DNA of 64,000 bases from Agromyces sp. H17E-10 (GCF_022919715.1 NZ_CP095042.1:4186164-4250163); one strand, 5' to 3'; positions 46,701-56,048 are shown, numbered from the stretch's first letter. Notes: generated from the letters alone by a model not told the origin. Program-made: numbers and translations.

Positions 46701-47264
46701 ATGGCCGTGCTCCCCATTCGCATCTCCGGTGATCCGGTGCTGCACTCCCCCGCGAAGCCCGTCGACGAGATCGACGACGAGATCCGCAGGCTCGTCGCCG
46801 ACCTGTTCGAGACGATGGATGCCGCTCCCGGCGTCGGCCTCGCGGCACCGCAGGTCGGGGTCGGCCTGCGCATCTTCACCTACGGCTGGGTCGACGAGAG
46901 CGACACCCGCTGGCGGGGCGTGGCGATCAACCCCGAACTCTGGATCAGCCCGCCGCCGGCGGGCGAGCCCGACGTCCACGAGGAGGAGGGCTGCCTGTCG
47001 TTCCCGGGCGAGCGGTTCGGGCTGCGTCGTGCCGAGCACGCGATCCTCCGGGCGACCGACCTCGACGGCGAACGGTACGAGATCGAGGCGCACGGCTGGC
47101 TCGCCCGCATCTTCCAGCACGAGTACGACCACCTCGACGGCACCCTCTACATCGACCGGCTGGGCGAGCGCGACCAGAAGATCGTCGCCAAGATCGAGCG
47201 CAAGCTCGGCTGGGGTCGCCCGGGTCAGCAATGGATGCCCGGGGTCGACAACCTCGAGGGCTGA
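46701..47264 (+). CDS. def: Peptide deformylase
   Basis: Removes the formyl group from initiator methionine. All three motifs are intact in the 187 residues: GVGLAAPQ, EEGCLSFPG and QHEYDHLDG, which give the Cys and two His metal ligands and the catalytic Glu. The C-terminal 30 residues are basic. It acts before methionine aminopeptidase (map at 20.7 kb). Confidence 0.97.
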   Translation: MAVLPIRISGDPVLHSPAKPVDEIDDEIRRLVADLFETMDAAPGVGLAAPQVGVGLRIFTYGWVDESDTRWRGVAINPELWISPPPAGEPDVHEEEGCLSFPGERFGLRRAEHAILRATDLDGERYEIEAHGWLARIFQHEYDHLDGTLYIDRLGERDQKIVAKIERKLGWGRPGQQWMPGVDNLEG

Positions 47265-47273
47265 ACCTCGAGA

Positions 47274-47328
47274 CGGATGCCGCGTGCGGCATGTGTCCCG
47301 GTCGGGCGACGCCCGCTCGCGGCATCCG
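47274..47328. terminator. Inverted repeat between convergent def and azlD
   Basis: Arms CGGATGCCGCG (47274-47284) and CGCGGCATCCG (47318-47328) enclose 33 bases; an inner hairpin ATGCCGC / GCGGCAT is also possible at 47277-47292. It fills the gap between the two stop codons. Confidence 0.5.
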
Positions 47329-47330
47329 GC

Positions 47331-47636
47331 TCAGGTGAACGCGCGAATGCCCGCCGCGACCGCCGCGGCGACGAACACGACGACCACGAACGGCACCCTG
47401 AGGGCGTAGAGCGCGGCCGCGACGATGAGCGCGGGCACGCGGGCGTCGATGACGATCTGCTGGCCGGCGCCGAGCGTCTGCACCGCGATGAGCGCCGCGA
47501 GCAGCGCGACCGTGAGCAGGTCGGCGATCCGCGCCGGCCGCTCACGTTCGAGGAAGCCGGCGGGCACGAGATGCCCCGAGAGCTTGAGTGCGAGCGTCGC
47601 CGCGGACGCGAGCAGGATGATGTGCCAGGTCGTCAT
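47331..47636 (-). CDS. azlD: Branched-chain amino acid exporter small subunit AzlD
   Basis: A 101-residue protein with three to four hydrophobic helices, the AzlD domain (LSGHLVPAGFLERERPARIADLL is characteristic). With AzlC it forms a branched-chain amino acid exporter like BrnFE/AzlCD. Its ATG overlaps the azlC stop (ATGA). Confidence 0.88.
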   Translation of the reverse strand: MTTWHIILLASAATLALKLSGHLVPAGFLERERPARIADLLTVALLAALIAVQTLGAGQQIVIDARVPALIVAAALYALRVPFVVVVFVAAAVAAGIRAFT

Positions 47637-48427
47637 GCCGCCCGCCGCCTCGAGAACAGGTCGAACCACCCGACCACGACGGCGACGAGCGCCGCCACGA
47701 GGACGGGCAGGCCGGGCATGAGCACGGGGGTCGTGATGGTCGCGACGACCGCGGCGGCGACGGCGACCGCGCCGGCCTGCACGCGCTTCAGGCGCGGCCA
47801 GAGCAGGCCGAGGAAGGCAGCGGCCGCCGCCGCGTCGAGGCCCCAGGCGCTCGTGTCGCCGAGCGCGTCGCCGATGAGCGCGCCGAGGAACGTCGTCAGG
47901 TTCCAGCCGATGAAGATGACCGTTCCGGTGACCCAGAACCCGACCTTGGCGGCCCGGTCGGTCGACTGCGCGAGGGCGACGGCCGTCGACTCGTCGATCG
48001 TGAGCCACGCCGCGGCGACCGTGCGCCAGATGCTCGCTCGGCGGCCGTCGGCACGCGGTGCCTCGACGACGGGCTTCATGCGCATGCCGTAGACGACGTT
48101 GCGGATGCCGAGCATCGCGGCCGTCGCGATCGCCGAGCCGCCCGCGGCGACGCCGCCCGAGGCGAGCACACCGACGAGCGCGAACTGCGATCCGCCCGTG
48201 AACATGACGAGGCTGAGGAAGCAGGTCTGCCAGATGTCGAGGCCGGCCGCCACGGCCAGCGCGCCGAACGAGATGCCGTACACCGCGGTGGCGATGCCCA
48301 CGGCGAAGCCGTCGCGGATCGCGCTTCGCCGTGCATCGACATCGTCGGCGGCTGCGGCTGCGGCTGCGTCTGCCGGGCCGGACAGATCGGGGCCTGGCGT
48401 CGCGAGCGACTCGGACTCCTCGGCCAT
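47633..48427 (-). CDS. azlC: Branched-chain amino acid exporter large subunit AzlC
   Basis: A 264-residue membrane protein of the AzlC family. After an Ala-rich cytoplasmic tail of about 35 residues come GFAVGIATAVYGISFGALA and FTGGSQFALVG, the family signatures, and further helices to the C-terminus. It is translated together with azlD. No Lrp-type regulator is adjacent. Confidence 0.92.
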   Translation of the reverse strand: MAEESESLATPGPDLSGPADAAAAAAADDVDARRSAIRDGFAVGIATAVYGISFGALAVAAGLDIWQTCFLSLVMFTGGSQFALVGVLASGGVAAGGSAIATAAMLGIRNVVYGMRMKPVVEAPRADGRRASIWRTVAAAWLTIDESTAVALAQSTDRAAKVGFWVTGTVIFIGWNLTTFLGALIGDALGDTSAWGLDAAAAAAFLGLLWPRLKRVQAGAVAVAAAVVATITTPVLMPGLPVLVAALVAVVVGWFDLFSRRRAA

Positions 48428-48454
48428 GGCACCTCTCGTCGTCGGGATGGGAAA

Positions 48455-48483
48455 GGCCCCGCACTCGTGATGAGTGCGGGGCC
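48455..48483 (-). terminator. Terminator of tRNA-Asn
   Basis: Perfect 12-bp stem GGCCCCGCACTC / GAGTGCGGGGCC with a five-base loop, beginning six bases after the 3' end of tRNA-Asn; TTTCCC follows on the minus strand. It separates the tRNA from azlC. Confidence 0.8.
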
Positions 48484-48489
48484 CGTTCG

Positions 48490-48562
48490 CTCCCCCACTT
48501 GGACTCGAACCAAGAACCTATCGGTTAACAGCCGATTGCTCTGCCAATTGAGCTATGGAGGA
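48490..48562 (-). tRNA. tRNA-Asn (anticodon GUU)
   Basis: Cloverleaf on the minus strand: acceptor TCCTCCA with TGGGGGA, D-arm AGCTCAATTGGCAGAGC, anticodon arm ATCGG-CTGTTAA-CCGAT, T-arm CTTGG-TTCGAGT-CCAAG. The anticodon is GTT. CCA is not encoded. Confidence 0.97.
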
Positions 48563-48581
48563 TCGCTTGTTCAGCACCGTT

Positions 48582-48587
48582 ACTCTA
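48582..48587 (-). promoter_or_regulatory. -10 box of tRNA-Asn
   Basis: TAGAGT about 20 bases upstream of the tRNA 5' end. Confidence 0.5.
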
Positions 48588-48650
48588 GCAAACGCACGGC
48601 CAGTCTCCCAATTCGAGGAAGCCTCGGCCGACGCGCGGTCGGCACGGGCC

Positions 48651-49604
48651 TCAATACCCGGCCTCGAGGTCGATCAGGCCGGCGTAATCGCCCTCGCCGA
48701 GGAACGCCCGCACGTTGTGCTCGACCCGCTCGGCGAGCAGTGCCGGCGTCGTCGCGAGCGCATCCGCCACGTGCGGCGTGATGAGGCAATCGGGCGCGCT
48801 CCACAGCGCATGCCCCGCCGGCAGCGGCTCGGGATCGGTGACGTCGAGACCCGCCCCGCCGAGGTGACCGGAGTCGAGGGCCGCGAGGAGTGCGTCGGTC
48901 GACACGATCGGTCCGCGGCCGACGTTCACGACGACCGCACCCGGCGCGAGCGCGGCGAGCACGCCCGCGTCGACGAGCCCGCGGGTCTCTTCGGTCAGCG
49001 CCGCCGCGACGATGAGCACGTCGGCACCGGTCACGACCTCGAGGAGCCGCCCCGTCGTCACGGTGCGCTCGGCTCCCTCGACGGCCCCGCCGCCGCGGCG
49101 GACGACCGCGACCCTGGCGCCGAAGGGCGCCAGCAGGCGCAGGAGCGACTCGGCGATGCCGCCCGCCCCGAGCACGACGACCCGGGCGCCGAACAGGCTC
49201 CGGCTCGAGTGGTCGCGGCGCCACTCGTCGGCCCTGGCGCGTCGTGGCAGGCGGCGCAGGAGCGCGAGCGTCAGCGCGAGTGCGTGCTCGGCGACGGGCT
49301 GCGCGTACACGCCCTTGCCGCTCGTCCACACGCGGCCGTCGCCGTGCGCGGCCGCGAGCACGTCGGCGAATCCGTCGACCCCGGCCCACGGCAGCTGCAC
49401 CCAGCGCGTGCCGGGGGCTCGTCGGAGCGCATCGACGAGGTCGGCACCGCCGGCCGATGCACTCCAGACGATGCCCCTCGTGCGCTCGTCGAGCGGCGCG
49501 ACCGTGCCGCCGGCGCGTTCGACCGCCGCGACGAGCCCGGCCTCGGCCTCGGGTACGACGGCGATCGGCTCGAGCGCCGGGCGCGCGCCCGAGGCGGCCG
49601 TCAT
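48651..49604 (-). CDS. D-isomer-specific 2-hydroxyacid dehydrogenase
   Basis: A 317-residue NAD(P)-dependent dehydrogenase. The nucleotide fold is seen in RVVVLGAGGIAESLLRLL and the catalytic residues in VVNVGRGPIVST (Arg), LDVTDPEPLP (Glu) and LITPHVAD (His). The N-terminal substrate domain is short, as in glyoxylate/hydroxypyruvate reductase types. It is the last gene of the peptide ABC operon, its ATG overlapping the stop of the ATPase gene, which is an unusual partner. The substrate is unknown. Confidence 0.9.
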   Translation of the reverse strand: MTAASGARPALEPIAVVPEAEAGLVAAVERAGGTVAPLDERTRGIVWSASAGGADLVDALRRAPGTRWVQLPWAGVDGFADVLAAAHGDGRVWTSGKGVYAQPVAEHALALTLALLRRLPRRARADEWRRDHSSRSLFGARVVVLGAGGIAESLLRLLAPFGARVAVVRRGGGAVEGAERTVTTGRLLEVVTGADVLIVAAALTEETRGLVDAGVLAALAPGAVVVNVGRGPIVSTDALLAALDSGHLGGAGLDVTDPEPLPAGHALWSAPDCLITPHVADALATTPALLAERVEHNVRAFLGEGDYAGLIDLEAGY

Positions 49605-50455
49605 GCGAGCGGCTCGGCGAGGTCGTCGATGATCGCGTGCCCGTCGTCGAGGGCGCCCGCGAGTGCCATGACGTACGGATGCCGTGGGTCGTCGAAGACC
49701 TCGTCGATCGTGCCGATCGCGACGAGTTCGCCCCGGTCGAGCACCGCGATGCGATCGGCGGTGCTGCGCAGCACCGGCAGGTCGTGGCTGATGATCACCG
49801 CCGAGAACGTGTGATGGTCGCGAAGGTCGCCGATCAGCTGCGCGACCGCATCACGGACGCTGAGGTCGATGCCAGCCGTCGGCTCGTCGGCGACGAGCAG
49901 CGACGGACCGAGCACGAGCGCCCGGGCGAGCGCGACGCGCTGGCGCTGGCCGCTCGAGAGCTCGAACGGGTACTTCTCGAGCATGCCGAGGGGCAACCGC
50001 ACACCGTCGAGCATGGTCGCCACCCGCGTGGCGAGCGCCTTGCGGTTGTACCGGTGGTCGCGCTCGAGGATCGGCGCGCCGATGATCTCGGCGACGTTGC
50101 GATCACTCGGCAGCGTCGACGAGGCATCCTGAGCGAGGTAGCCCACATGGAAGCGGAACTCCGACACCTTGCGCTTGGGAAGCCCGCGCAGCCGCCGCCC
50201 GAGCACGGTCGCCTCGCCGCCGGTGATCACGGGACGCACGTCGGCCGAGCGCGGCTCGAGTGCGGCCCCCGAGATCACCTTCGCGAGGGTCGACTTGCCG
50301 CTGCCGGCCGAACCGAGCAGGCCCAGCACCTCGCCCGGGGCGAGCGTCAGCGACACGCCGTGCAGTGCGACGTGCGCAGGGCTCGCCCCGTGCGGCGGGT
50401 ACTCGATCGACAGGTCGCTCAGCACGACCGGGTAGCCGTGGGCGGTGCGATGCAT
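49601..50455 (-). CDS. Oligopeptide-type ABC transporter ATPase (third nucleotide-binding domain)
   Basis: A 284-residue ATPase with Walker A GSAGSGKST, signature LSSGQRQR and Walker B LLVADEPT, plus the DppD/OppD-like C-terminal DDPRHPYVMAL. The Walker A loop has Ala where peptide importers have Glu-Ser (GESGSGKS), and the signature has Ser in place of the second Gly. The operon already encodes a protein with two ATPase domains, so this one is extra; it may give an alternative subunit combination. The start is ATG 50455, overlapping the preceding stop as TGATG. Confidence 0.88.
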   Translation of the reverse strand: MHRTAHGYPVVLSDLSIEYPPHGASPAHVALHGVSLTLAPGEVLGLLGSAGSGKSTLAKVISGAALEPRSADVRPVITGGEATVLGRRLRGLPKRKVSEFRFHVGYLAQDASSTLPSDRNVAEIIGAPILERDHRYNRKALATRVATMLDGVRLPLGMLEKYPFELSSGQRQRVALARALVLGPSLLVADEPTAGIDLSVRDAVAQLIGDLRDHHTFSAVIISHDLPVLRSTADRIAVLDRGELVAIGTIDEVFDDPRHPYVMALAGALDDGHAIIDDLAEPLA

Positions 50456-52152
50456 CAATCAGCCTCTCGGAGCCGGCGCAGTTCCTCTCGACGTTCGGCC
50501 TGCGCCACCGGGTCGGGCACGGGCAGGGAGGCGAGCAACCGCTGCGTGTAGGGTTCGCGCGGGGCACCGAGCACCTCGGCGCCGGTACCCTCCTCGACGA
50601 GTTCCCCACGATAGAGCACCGCGATGCGATCGGCCAGCAGGTCGACCACGGCGAGGTCGTGGCTGATGAAGAGCGATGCGAACCCGAACTCGCGTTGCAG
50701 CTCGTCGAAGAGTTCGAGTACGCGAGCCTGCACCGACACGTCGAGCGCGCTCGTGGGCTCGTCGGCGATGAGCAGTTCGGGCTCGAGGGCGAGCGACCGG
50801 GCCAGGCTCGCGCGCTGCCGCTGACCGCCCGAGAGCTCGTGCGGGTAGCGGTCGCCGTAGGCCCGGGGCAGCTGCACCGCCTCGAGCAGCTCGTCGACCC
50901 GCTTGCGAGCGGCTGCGGCGTTCGAGGCGCGACCGTGCACGACGAGCGGCTCGGCGACGCACTCGGCGATCGTGAGCAGCGGGTTGAAGCTCGACGCCGG
51001 ATCCTGGAAGACGAAGCCGATGCGGCTGCGCACCGACCGGAACTCGCGTTCGCGGATGCCGTTCATCTCGTGGCCGAGCACGCTGAGCGAACCGCCCGTC
51101 ACCTTCGTGAGACCCGCGATCGCACGCCCGATCGTCGTCTTGCCGGAGCCCGACTCGCCGACGAGGCCGAGCACCTCGCCCGGACGGATCACGAAGTCGA
51201 CGCCGCCGACCGCGCGGAATCCGGGTCGGCCGAACCGGCCCGGGTACACGATCTCGAGGCCCTTCGCCTCGACGACGGGGGTCGCCTCGGCCCAGCCCTC
51301 GGGTCGGGCGGCCGCACGCGCCTCCGCCTTCGCGGTGCCCGTGCCGACGTACGGCACGGCGGCGAGCAGCGCCTTCGTGTAGTCGGCCTGCGGCGAGGCG
51401 AAGAGGGTCTCGGCGTCGGCCTGCTCGACGAGCTTGCCCTGATACATGACCGCGACGCGGTCGGCGAGGTCGGCGACGACGCCCATGTTGTGGGTGATGA
51501 GTACGATGCCCATGCCGAACTCGTCGCGGCAGCGGCGCAGCAGGTCGAGGATCTCGGCCTGCACCGTGACATCGAGCGCCGTCGTCGGCTCGTCGGCGAC
51601 GATGAGGCCGGGATCGAGCACGAGCGCCATCGCGATGACGATGCGCTGCTTCTGGCCGCCCGAGAACTGGTGCGGGTAGTGGTCGATGCGCGTCTCGGGG
51701 TCGGGGATGCCGACCCGGCGCATCACGTCGATCGCCTTCGCGCGGGCCTCGGTCTTGGAGACGTCGGCGTGCGAGCGCAGGCCCTCCATGATCTGCCAGC
51801 CGACCGTGTAGACGGGGTTCAGCGCCGTGGACGGCTCCTGGAACACCATCGCGACGTCGGCGCCGCGGATGTCGCGGAGCTTGCGCTTCGACACCGACAC
51901 GACGTCGTGCTGCCCGGTTCCGGCCTTGTTCGACAGGATCACGGCGCCCGACGCGGTCGCGGTCTCGGGCAGGAGCCCGAGGATCGTCTTCGCCGTGACG
52001 GTCTTGCCGCTGCCCGACTCGCCGACGATCGCGAGCACCTCGCCGCGTTCGACCCGCAGCGAGACGTCGTCGACGGCCTTCACGGCGCCGGCATCGGTCG
52101 AGAACGAGACGCCGAGGTTCTCGATGCTGACCACTGTGTTCGTCGTGCTCAT
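50455..52152 (-). CDS. Fused di-/oligopeptide ABC transporter ATPase (DppD-DppF type)
   Basis: A 565-residue protein with two complete ATPase domains. Domain 1 has GESGSGKTVTAK, FSGGQKQR and LIVADEPTTALDV; domain 2 has GESGSGKTTIGR, LSGGQRQR and LLIADEPTSALDV. Each ends with the peptide-importer C-terminal element (PQADYTKALL and PREPYTQRLL). It powers import through the permeases encoded just upstream; its start overlaps the permease stop. Confidence 0.94.
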   Translation of the reverse strand: MSTTNTVVSIENLGVSFSTDAGAVKAVDDVSLRVERGEVLAIVGESGSGKTVTAKTILGLLPETATASGAVILSNKAGTGQHDVVSVSKRKLRDIRGADVAMVFQEPSTALNPVYTVGWQIMEGLRSHADVSKTEARAKAIDVMRRVGIPDPETRIDHYPHQFSGGQKQRIVIAMALVLDPGLIVADEPTTALDVTVQAEILDLLRRCRDEFGMGIVLITHNMGVVADLADRVAVMYQGKLVEQADAETLFASPQADYTKALLAAVPYVGTGTAKAEARAAARPEGWAEATPVVEAKGLEIVYPGRFGRPGFRAVGGVDFVIRPGEVLGLVGESGSGKTTIGRAIAGLTKVTGGSLSVLGHEMNGIREREFRSVRSRIGFVFQDPASSFNPLLTIAECVAEPLVVHGRASNAAAARKRVDELLEAVQLPRAYGDRYPHELSGGQRQRASLARSLALEPELLIADEPTSALDVSVQARVLELFDELQREFGFASLFISHDLAVVDLLADRIAVLYRGELVEEGTGAEVLGAPREPYTQRLLASLPVPDPVAQAERREELRRLREAD

Positions 52153-53222
52153 CGCTCGACCTCGATTCCGTGCTCGTCGAACGTGGCTTCGTCTTCGAGA
52201 CCCCTGAGACCGCCGGGGCCGGCGACGAGCGTGCCGCCGGGCACGACCGACGTCTCGGCGACCTCGCCGGCCGACTGGGCGACCCGGCGACGGCCGCGCA
52301 GGCGCGGATCGGCGAGGTCGTTGAGGCTCTCACCGACGAGCGTGATGCCGAGCACGGCGAGCACGATCGCGAGGCCCGGGAAGAGGGCCGTCCACCAGAT
52401 GCCGCTCGTCACGTCGGCGACGGCCTTGTTGAGGTCGTAGCCCCACTCGGCTGCGGCGGTCGGCTCGATGCCGAAGCCCAGGAAGCCGAGACCGGCGAGG
52501 GTCAGGATCGCCTCGGACGCGTTGAGCGTGAAGATGAGCGGCAGCGTGCGCGTCGCGTTGCGCAGTACGTGCCGGAACATGATGCGCGCGTGCGGGGCGC
52601 CGAGCACCTTCGCCGACTCGACGTACGACTCGGCCTTGATGCGGACGGTCTCGGCCCGGATCACGCGGAAGTACTGCGGGATGAACACCACGGTGATCGA
52701 CAACGCTGCCGCGAGGATGCCGCCCCAGAGGCTCGACTGGCCGCCCGAGATGACGATCGAGAGCGAGATGGCGAGCAGCAGCGACGGGAACGCGTAGATC
52801 GCGTCGCACACGACCACGAGGACGCGGTCGAACCAGCCGCCGAAGTAGCCCGAGACGAGGCCGAGCAGCACGCCGATGAAGAGCGAGCAGACCACGGCGA
52901 CGACGATGACGAAGAGGGCGGTCTGCGCACCCCAGAGCACTCGTGAGAGCACGTCGAAGCCGCCCGAGGTCGTGCCGAGCAGGTGCTCGGCCGACGGCGG
53001 CTGCTGCGCGCCGAACCGGCCGTCGGGGCCGCGCAGCTGCGCGAACCCGTAGGGCGAGACGAACGGCGCGAGCAGGGCGGTGAGCACGAACAGCGCCGTG
53101 ATCACGAGGCCGGTGACGAGCATGCCGCGCTGGAGGCCGACGCTCTGGCGCAACTGGTGCACGACCGGCAGGCGGTCGCGCAGGCGCCGCTTGGGAACAG
53201 CGGGGACGGAGGTCGCGGTCAT
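52149..53222 (-). CDS. Di-/oligopeptide ABC transporter permease (DppC type)
   Basis: A 357-residue permease. The N-terminal helix (LVTGLVITALFVLTALLAPFVSPYGF split over the first 60 residues) and the OppC signature HLLGTTSGGFDVLSRVLWGAQT precede five more helices; the ATPase-docking EAA loop is in ESAKVLGAPHARIMFRHVL. A 55-residue cytoplasmic tail follows the last helix, longer than usual. It lies one base from the dppB-type gene. Confidence 0.92.
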   Translation of the reverse strand: MTATSVPAVPKRRLRDRLPVVHQLRQSVGLQRGMLVTGLVITALFVLTALLAPFVSPYGFAQLRGPDGRFGAQQPPSAEHLLGTTSGGFDVLSRVLWGAQTALFVIVVAVVCSLFIGVLLGLVSGYFGGWFDRVLVVVCDAIYAFPSLLLAISLSIVISGGQSSLWGGILAAALSITVVFIPQYFRVIRAETVRIKAESYVESAKVLGAPHARIMFRHVLRNATRTLPLIFTLNASEAILTLAGLGFLGFGIEPTAAAEWGYDLNKAVADVTSGIWWTALFPGLAIVLAVLGITLVGESLNDLADPRLRGRRRVAQSAGEVAETSVVPGGTLVAGPGGLRGLEDEATFDEHGIEVER

Positions 53223-53223
53223 C

Positions 53224-54321
53224 TCAGTACCTCACCCTCGGGTCGATGAAGGCGGCGATGATGTCGACGATGAAGTTCGTGAGGGCGACGATCACGGCCA
53301 GCAGCACGACGATCCCCTGCACCGCGACGAAGTCGCGCGCCTTCAGGAACTCGGCGAGCATGAAGCCCAGGCCCTTCCACTCGAAGGTCGTCTCGGTCAG
53401 CACGGCGCCGCCGAGCAGGAGTGCGATCTGCAGGCCGATGACCGTGATGATCGGGATGAGCGCCGGGCGGTACGCGTGCTTGCGGACGAGCCGGTACTCG
53501 CTCACGCCGCGGGAGCGTGCCGCATCGACGTAGTCGGTCGACAGGGTGCCGATGACGTTCGTGCGCACGAGCCGCAGGAAGATGCCCGCCGTCAGCAGAC
53601 CGAGGGCGATCGACGGGAGCACGGCGTGCGCGAGCACGTCGCCGAGCACGGCCGGGTCGCCGGTCATGAGCGCGTCGATCGTGTAGAAGCCCGTCGGATT
53701 CGGCAACGTGTCCATCGCGATCGTCGCGCCGGTCGAGGCGCGGCCGTTGACCGGCAGTACGCCGAGCCACACCGAGAAGATGAGCTTGAGCAGGAGGCCG
53801 GAGAAGAACACCGGAGTGGCGTAGCAGAGGATGGCGAAGACGCGGAGCGAGGCATCCTGCCCCTTGTCGCGGTAGTAGGCGGCGATGAGCCCGCCGGGAA
53901 TGCCGATCAGGAACGCGACGATGAGCGAGTAGAACGCCAACTCCATCGTGGCAGCGCCGTAGGTGAAGAGCACCTCGGTGACCGGGCGGTTGTTGGTGAG
54001 CGTCGTGCCGAAGTCACCCGTGAGCAGCTGGCCGAGGTACTCGAAGTACTGCACGAAGAGCGGCCGGTCGAAGCCCGCCGCGTGGATGCGCTCGGCGAGC
54101 TGGTCGGGCGGGAGCTGCCCGCCGAACTTCGCCGTGATGGGGTCGCCGGTCGTGCGCATCAGCAGGAAGACCAGCGTCACGAGGATGAACACCGTCGGGA
54201 TGATGAGCAGTGCTCGGATGATGATGTAGCGGCCGAGGCTGGGGCCGCCCGACGATCGCGGGGATCGCTTCTTCGGGGCCGGCTCAGCGCCGGTGGCGGG
54301 GGCCGTCGTCGTTGAGGTCAA
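53224..54321 (-). CDS. Di-/oligopeptide ABC transporter permease (DppB type)
   Basis: A 365-residue permease with the DppB pattern: first helix IIIRALLIIPTVFILVTLVF, the periplasmic segment with FVQYFEYLGQLLTGDFGTTL, and the EAA loop VDAARSRGVSEYRLVRKHA. A 30-residue cytoplasmic N-terminal tail rich in Lys and Pro precedes the first helix. It starts 95 bases after the binding-protein gene, from which it is separated by a hairpin. Confidence 0.92.
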   Translation of the reverse strand: MTSTTTAPATGAEPAPKKRSPRSSGGPSLGRYIIIRALLIIPTVFILVTLVFLLMRTTGDPITAKFGGQLPPDQLAERIHAAGFDRPLFVQYFEYLGQLLTGDFGTTLTNNRPVTEVLFTYGAATMELAFYSLIVAFLIGIPGGLIAAYYRDKGQDASLRVFAILCYATPVFFSGLLLKLIFSVWLGVLPVNGRASTGATIAMDTLPNPTGFYTIDALMTGDPAVLGDVLAHAVLPSIALGLLTAGIFLRLVRTNVIGTLSTDYVDAARSRGVSEYRLVRKHAYRPALIPIITVIGLQIALLLGGAVLTETTFEWKGLGFMLAEFLKARDFVAVQGIVVLLAVIVALTNFIVDIIAAFIDPRVRY

Positions 54322-54352
54322 TGTTCGCCAATCAGGGGTGGGACTCGAAGGC

Positions 54353-54384
54353 GGGTGGCCCGCTCGCGGAGGAGCGGACCACCC
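54353..54384 (-). terminator. Hairpin between binding-protein and permease genes (attenuator)
   Basis: Arms GGGTGGCCCGCTC (54353-54365) and GAGCGGACCACCC (54372-54384), one mismatch, six-base loop. A partial terminator here is common in binding-protein operons and lets the binding protein be made in excess. Confidence 0.55.
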
Positions 54385-54416
54385 GATTCATCGCTGAAGC
54401 GACTCTATCCGGCGGT

Positions 54417-56048
54417 TCAGCCCTTCGTGAGCGGGGCGAACCGGAACTTGAACGAACCGTCGAGCACGGCACCGTCGATGTCGGTGCCGGTGACCACGAC
54501 CTGCGCGCCCTGGAGGAACGGAACGGTCGACAGGTCGGCCGCCACCTTGTTCTGGATCTCCTCGATGAGCTTGGTGCGTGCCGCGGGGTCGGGCGTCACG
54601 GCCTGCTCGAGGATGAGGTCGTTGACCTCCTGGTTGACGTAGTGGTTGCTGAGGAAGTTGTCGATCAGGAAGAACGGCGTCAGGTAGTTGTCGGCGTCCG
54701 AGTAGTCGGGGAACCAACCGAGCTGGTAGGCCGGGTACACGTCGGCGACGCGGTCCTTCGAGTACTGCACGTACTCGGTCGACTGGAGGTCGACGTTGAA
54801 CAGGCCGTCGGCCTCGAGCTGGTCCTTGATGAGCGCGTACTCGTCACCCGAACCGGGGCCGTAGTGGTCGGTGTTGTACTGCAGGTGCAGGTCGACCGGG
54901 ATCGACACGCCCGCGTCCTCGAGCGTCTTCTTCGCCTTCTCGGCGTCGGGACCGCCCTGGCCGTCGCCGTAGAGGTCCTTGAGCGGCTCGACCGCGCCGG
55001 CCAGGCCCTCGGGGACGTACGAGTACAGCGGGGTGTAGGTGCCCTTGTAGACCTGCTCGCTCAGCGCGTCGCGGTCGATGAGGTCGGCGAGCGCCTGACG
55101 GACGGCGAGCGCCTTGGCCGGGTCGGCCTCGGCGGTCTTCGCACCGAACGGCTGCGTGTCGAAGTTGAAGACGATGTACCGGATCTCACCACCGGGACCG
55201 TCGACGACCTTGACCTTCTTGTTGCCCTTGAGGTCGTCGATGTCGGTCGCCGAGAGGCTGCGGTAGGCGACGTCGATGCCGCCCTCCTGCACGTCGAGCT
55301 TCATGTTCGACGAGTCGGCGTAGTACTTCAGGTTGACCGTGTCGGTCTCGGCCGGCTTGAGGAGACCCTTGTAGTTCGGGTTCTTCGTGAACGAGATCAG
55401 GTTGTTGAAGTCGTAGCTCTTGATCGCGTAGGGGCCGCCGAACGCGTTCGCGGCGACGATGTCGTCGTCACTCGTCAGCGAGTCGGCGGAGAACGACTCC
55501 TCGTCGACGATCGCACCCGGGAAGCTCGTGAGGATCTGCGGGAAGACCTGGTCGTTCTCGGCCTTCAGGTGGAAGACCACGGTGGTGTCGTCGGGCGCCT
55601 CGACGCTGTCGAGGTTGTAGAGCAGGCTCGATGCACCGTTGGGGTCGGCGATCTTCAGCTGACGGTCGAACGAGAACTTCACGTCGGACGAGGTCAGGTC
55701 GTTGCCGTTGGCCCACTTGAGGCCGGCCGGCAGCGTGACCGTGTACTCGGTCGGCGCGGTGAACTCGGCGCTCTCGGCGAGGTCGGGCACGACGTCGGTG
55801 CTGTTGTAGTCGGTGTTCAGCAGGTACGGGAACACCTGCGTCTGCACGGCGAGCGAACCGTTGTCGTACGAACCGGCCGGGTCGAGTGCGGTGACCTTGT
55901 CGGTCGTGCCGACGGTGATCGTCGAGCTCGAGGAGCCGCCGTCGCCATTGCCGCCGCCGGCCGAGCAGCCCGCGAGGGCGAGCGTTGCGGCCGAGAGCCC
56001 GGCGACCGCGAGGAGCGCGCGGCGGCCGTTCTTGGATGCGGATGTCAT
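54417..56048 (-). CDS. Peptide ABC transporter substrate-binding lipoprotein (SBP family 5)
   Basis: A 543-residue lipoprotein with a lipobox LALAGC near residue 28, then a Gly/Ser linker and the family 5 binding fold (DPAGSYDNGSLAVQTQVF, LKWANGNDLTSSDVKFSFDR). It is the extracytoplasmic receptor of the operon that follows; the ligand, probably a peptide, cannot be named. An AGGAAGAGG ribosome site lies nine bases before the ATG. It is divergent from the M6 protease gene. Confidence 0.94.
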   Translation of the reverse strand: MTSASKNGRRALLAVAGLSAATLALAGCSAGGGNGDGGSSSSTITVGTTDKVTALDPAGSYDNGSLAVQTQVFPYLLNTDYNSTDVVPDLAESAEFTAPTEYTVTLPAGLKWANGNDLTSSDVKFSFDRQLKIADPNGASSLLYNLDSVEAPDDTTVVFHLKAENDQVFPQILTSFPGAIVDEESFSADSLTSDDDIVAANAFGGPYAIKSYDFNNLISFTKNPNYKGLLKPAETDTVNLKYYADSSNMKLDVQEGGIDVAYRSLSATDIDDLKGNKKVKVVDGPGGEIRYIVFNFDTQPFGAKTAEADPAKALAVRQALADLIDRDALSEQVYKGTYTPLYSYVPEGLAGAVEPLKDLYGDGQGGPDAEKAKKTLEDAGVSIPVDLHLQYNTDHYGPGSGDEYALIKDQLEADGLFNVDLQSTEYVQYSKDRVADVYPAYQLGWFPDYSDADNYLTPFFLIDNFLSNHYVNQEVNDLILEQAVTPDPAARTKLIEEIQNKVAADLSTVPFLQGAQVVVTGTDIDGAVLDGSFKFRFAPLTKG

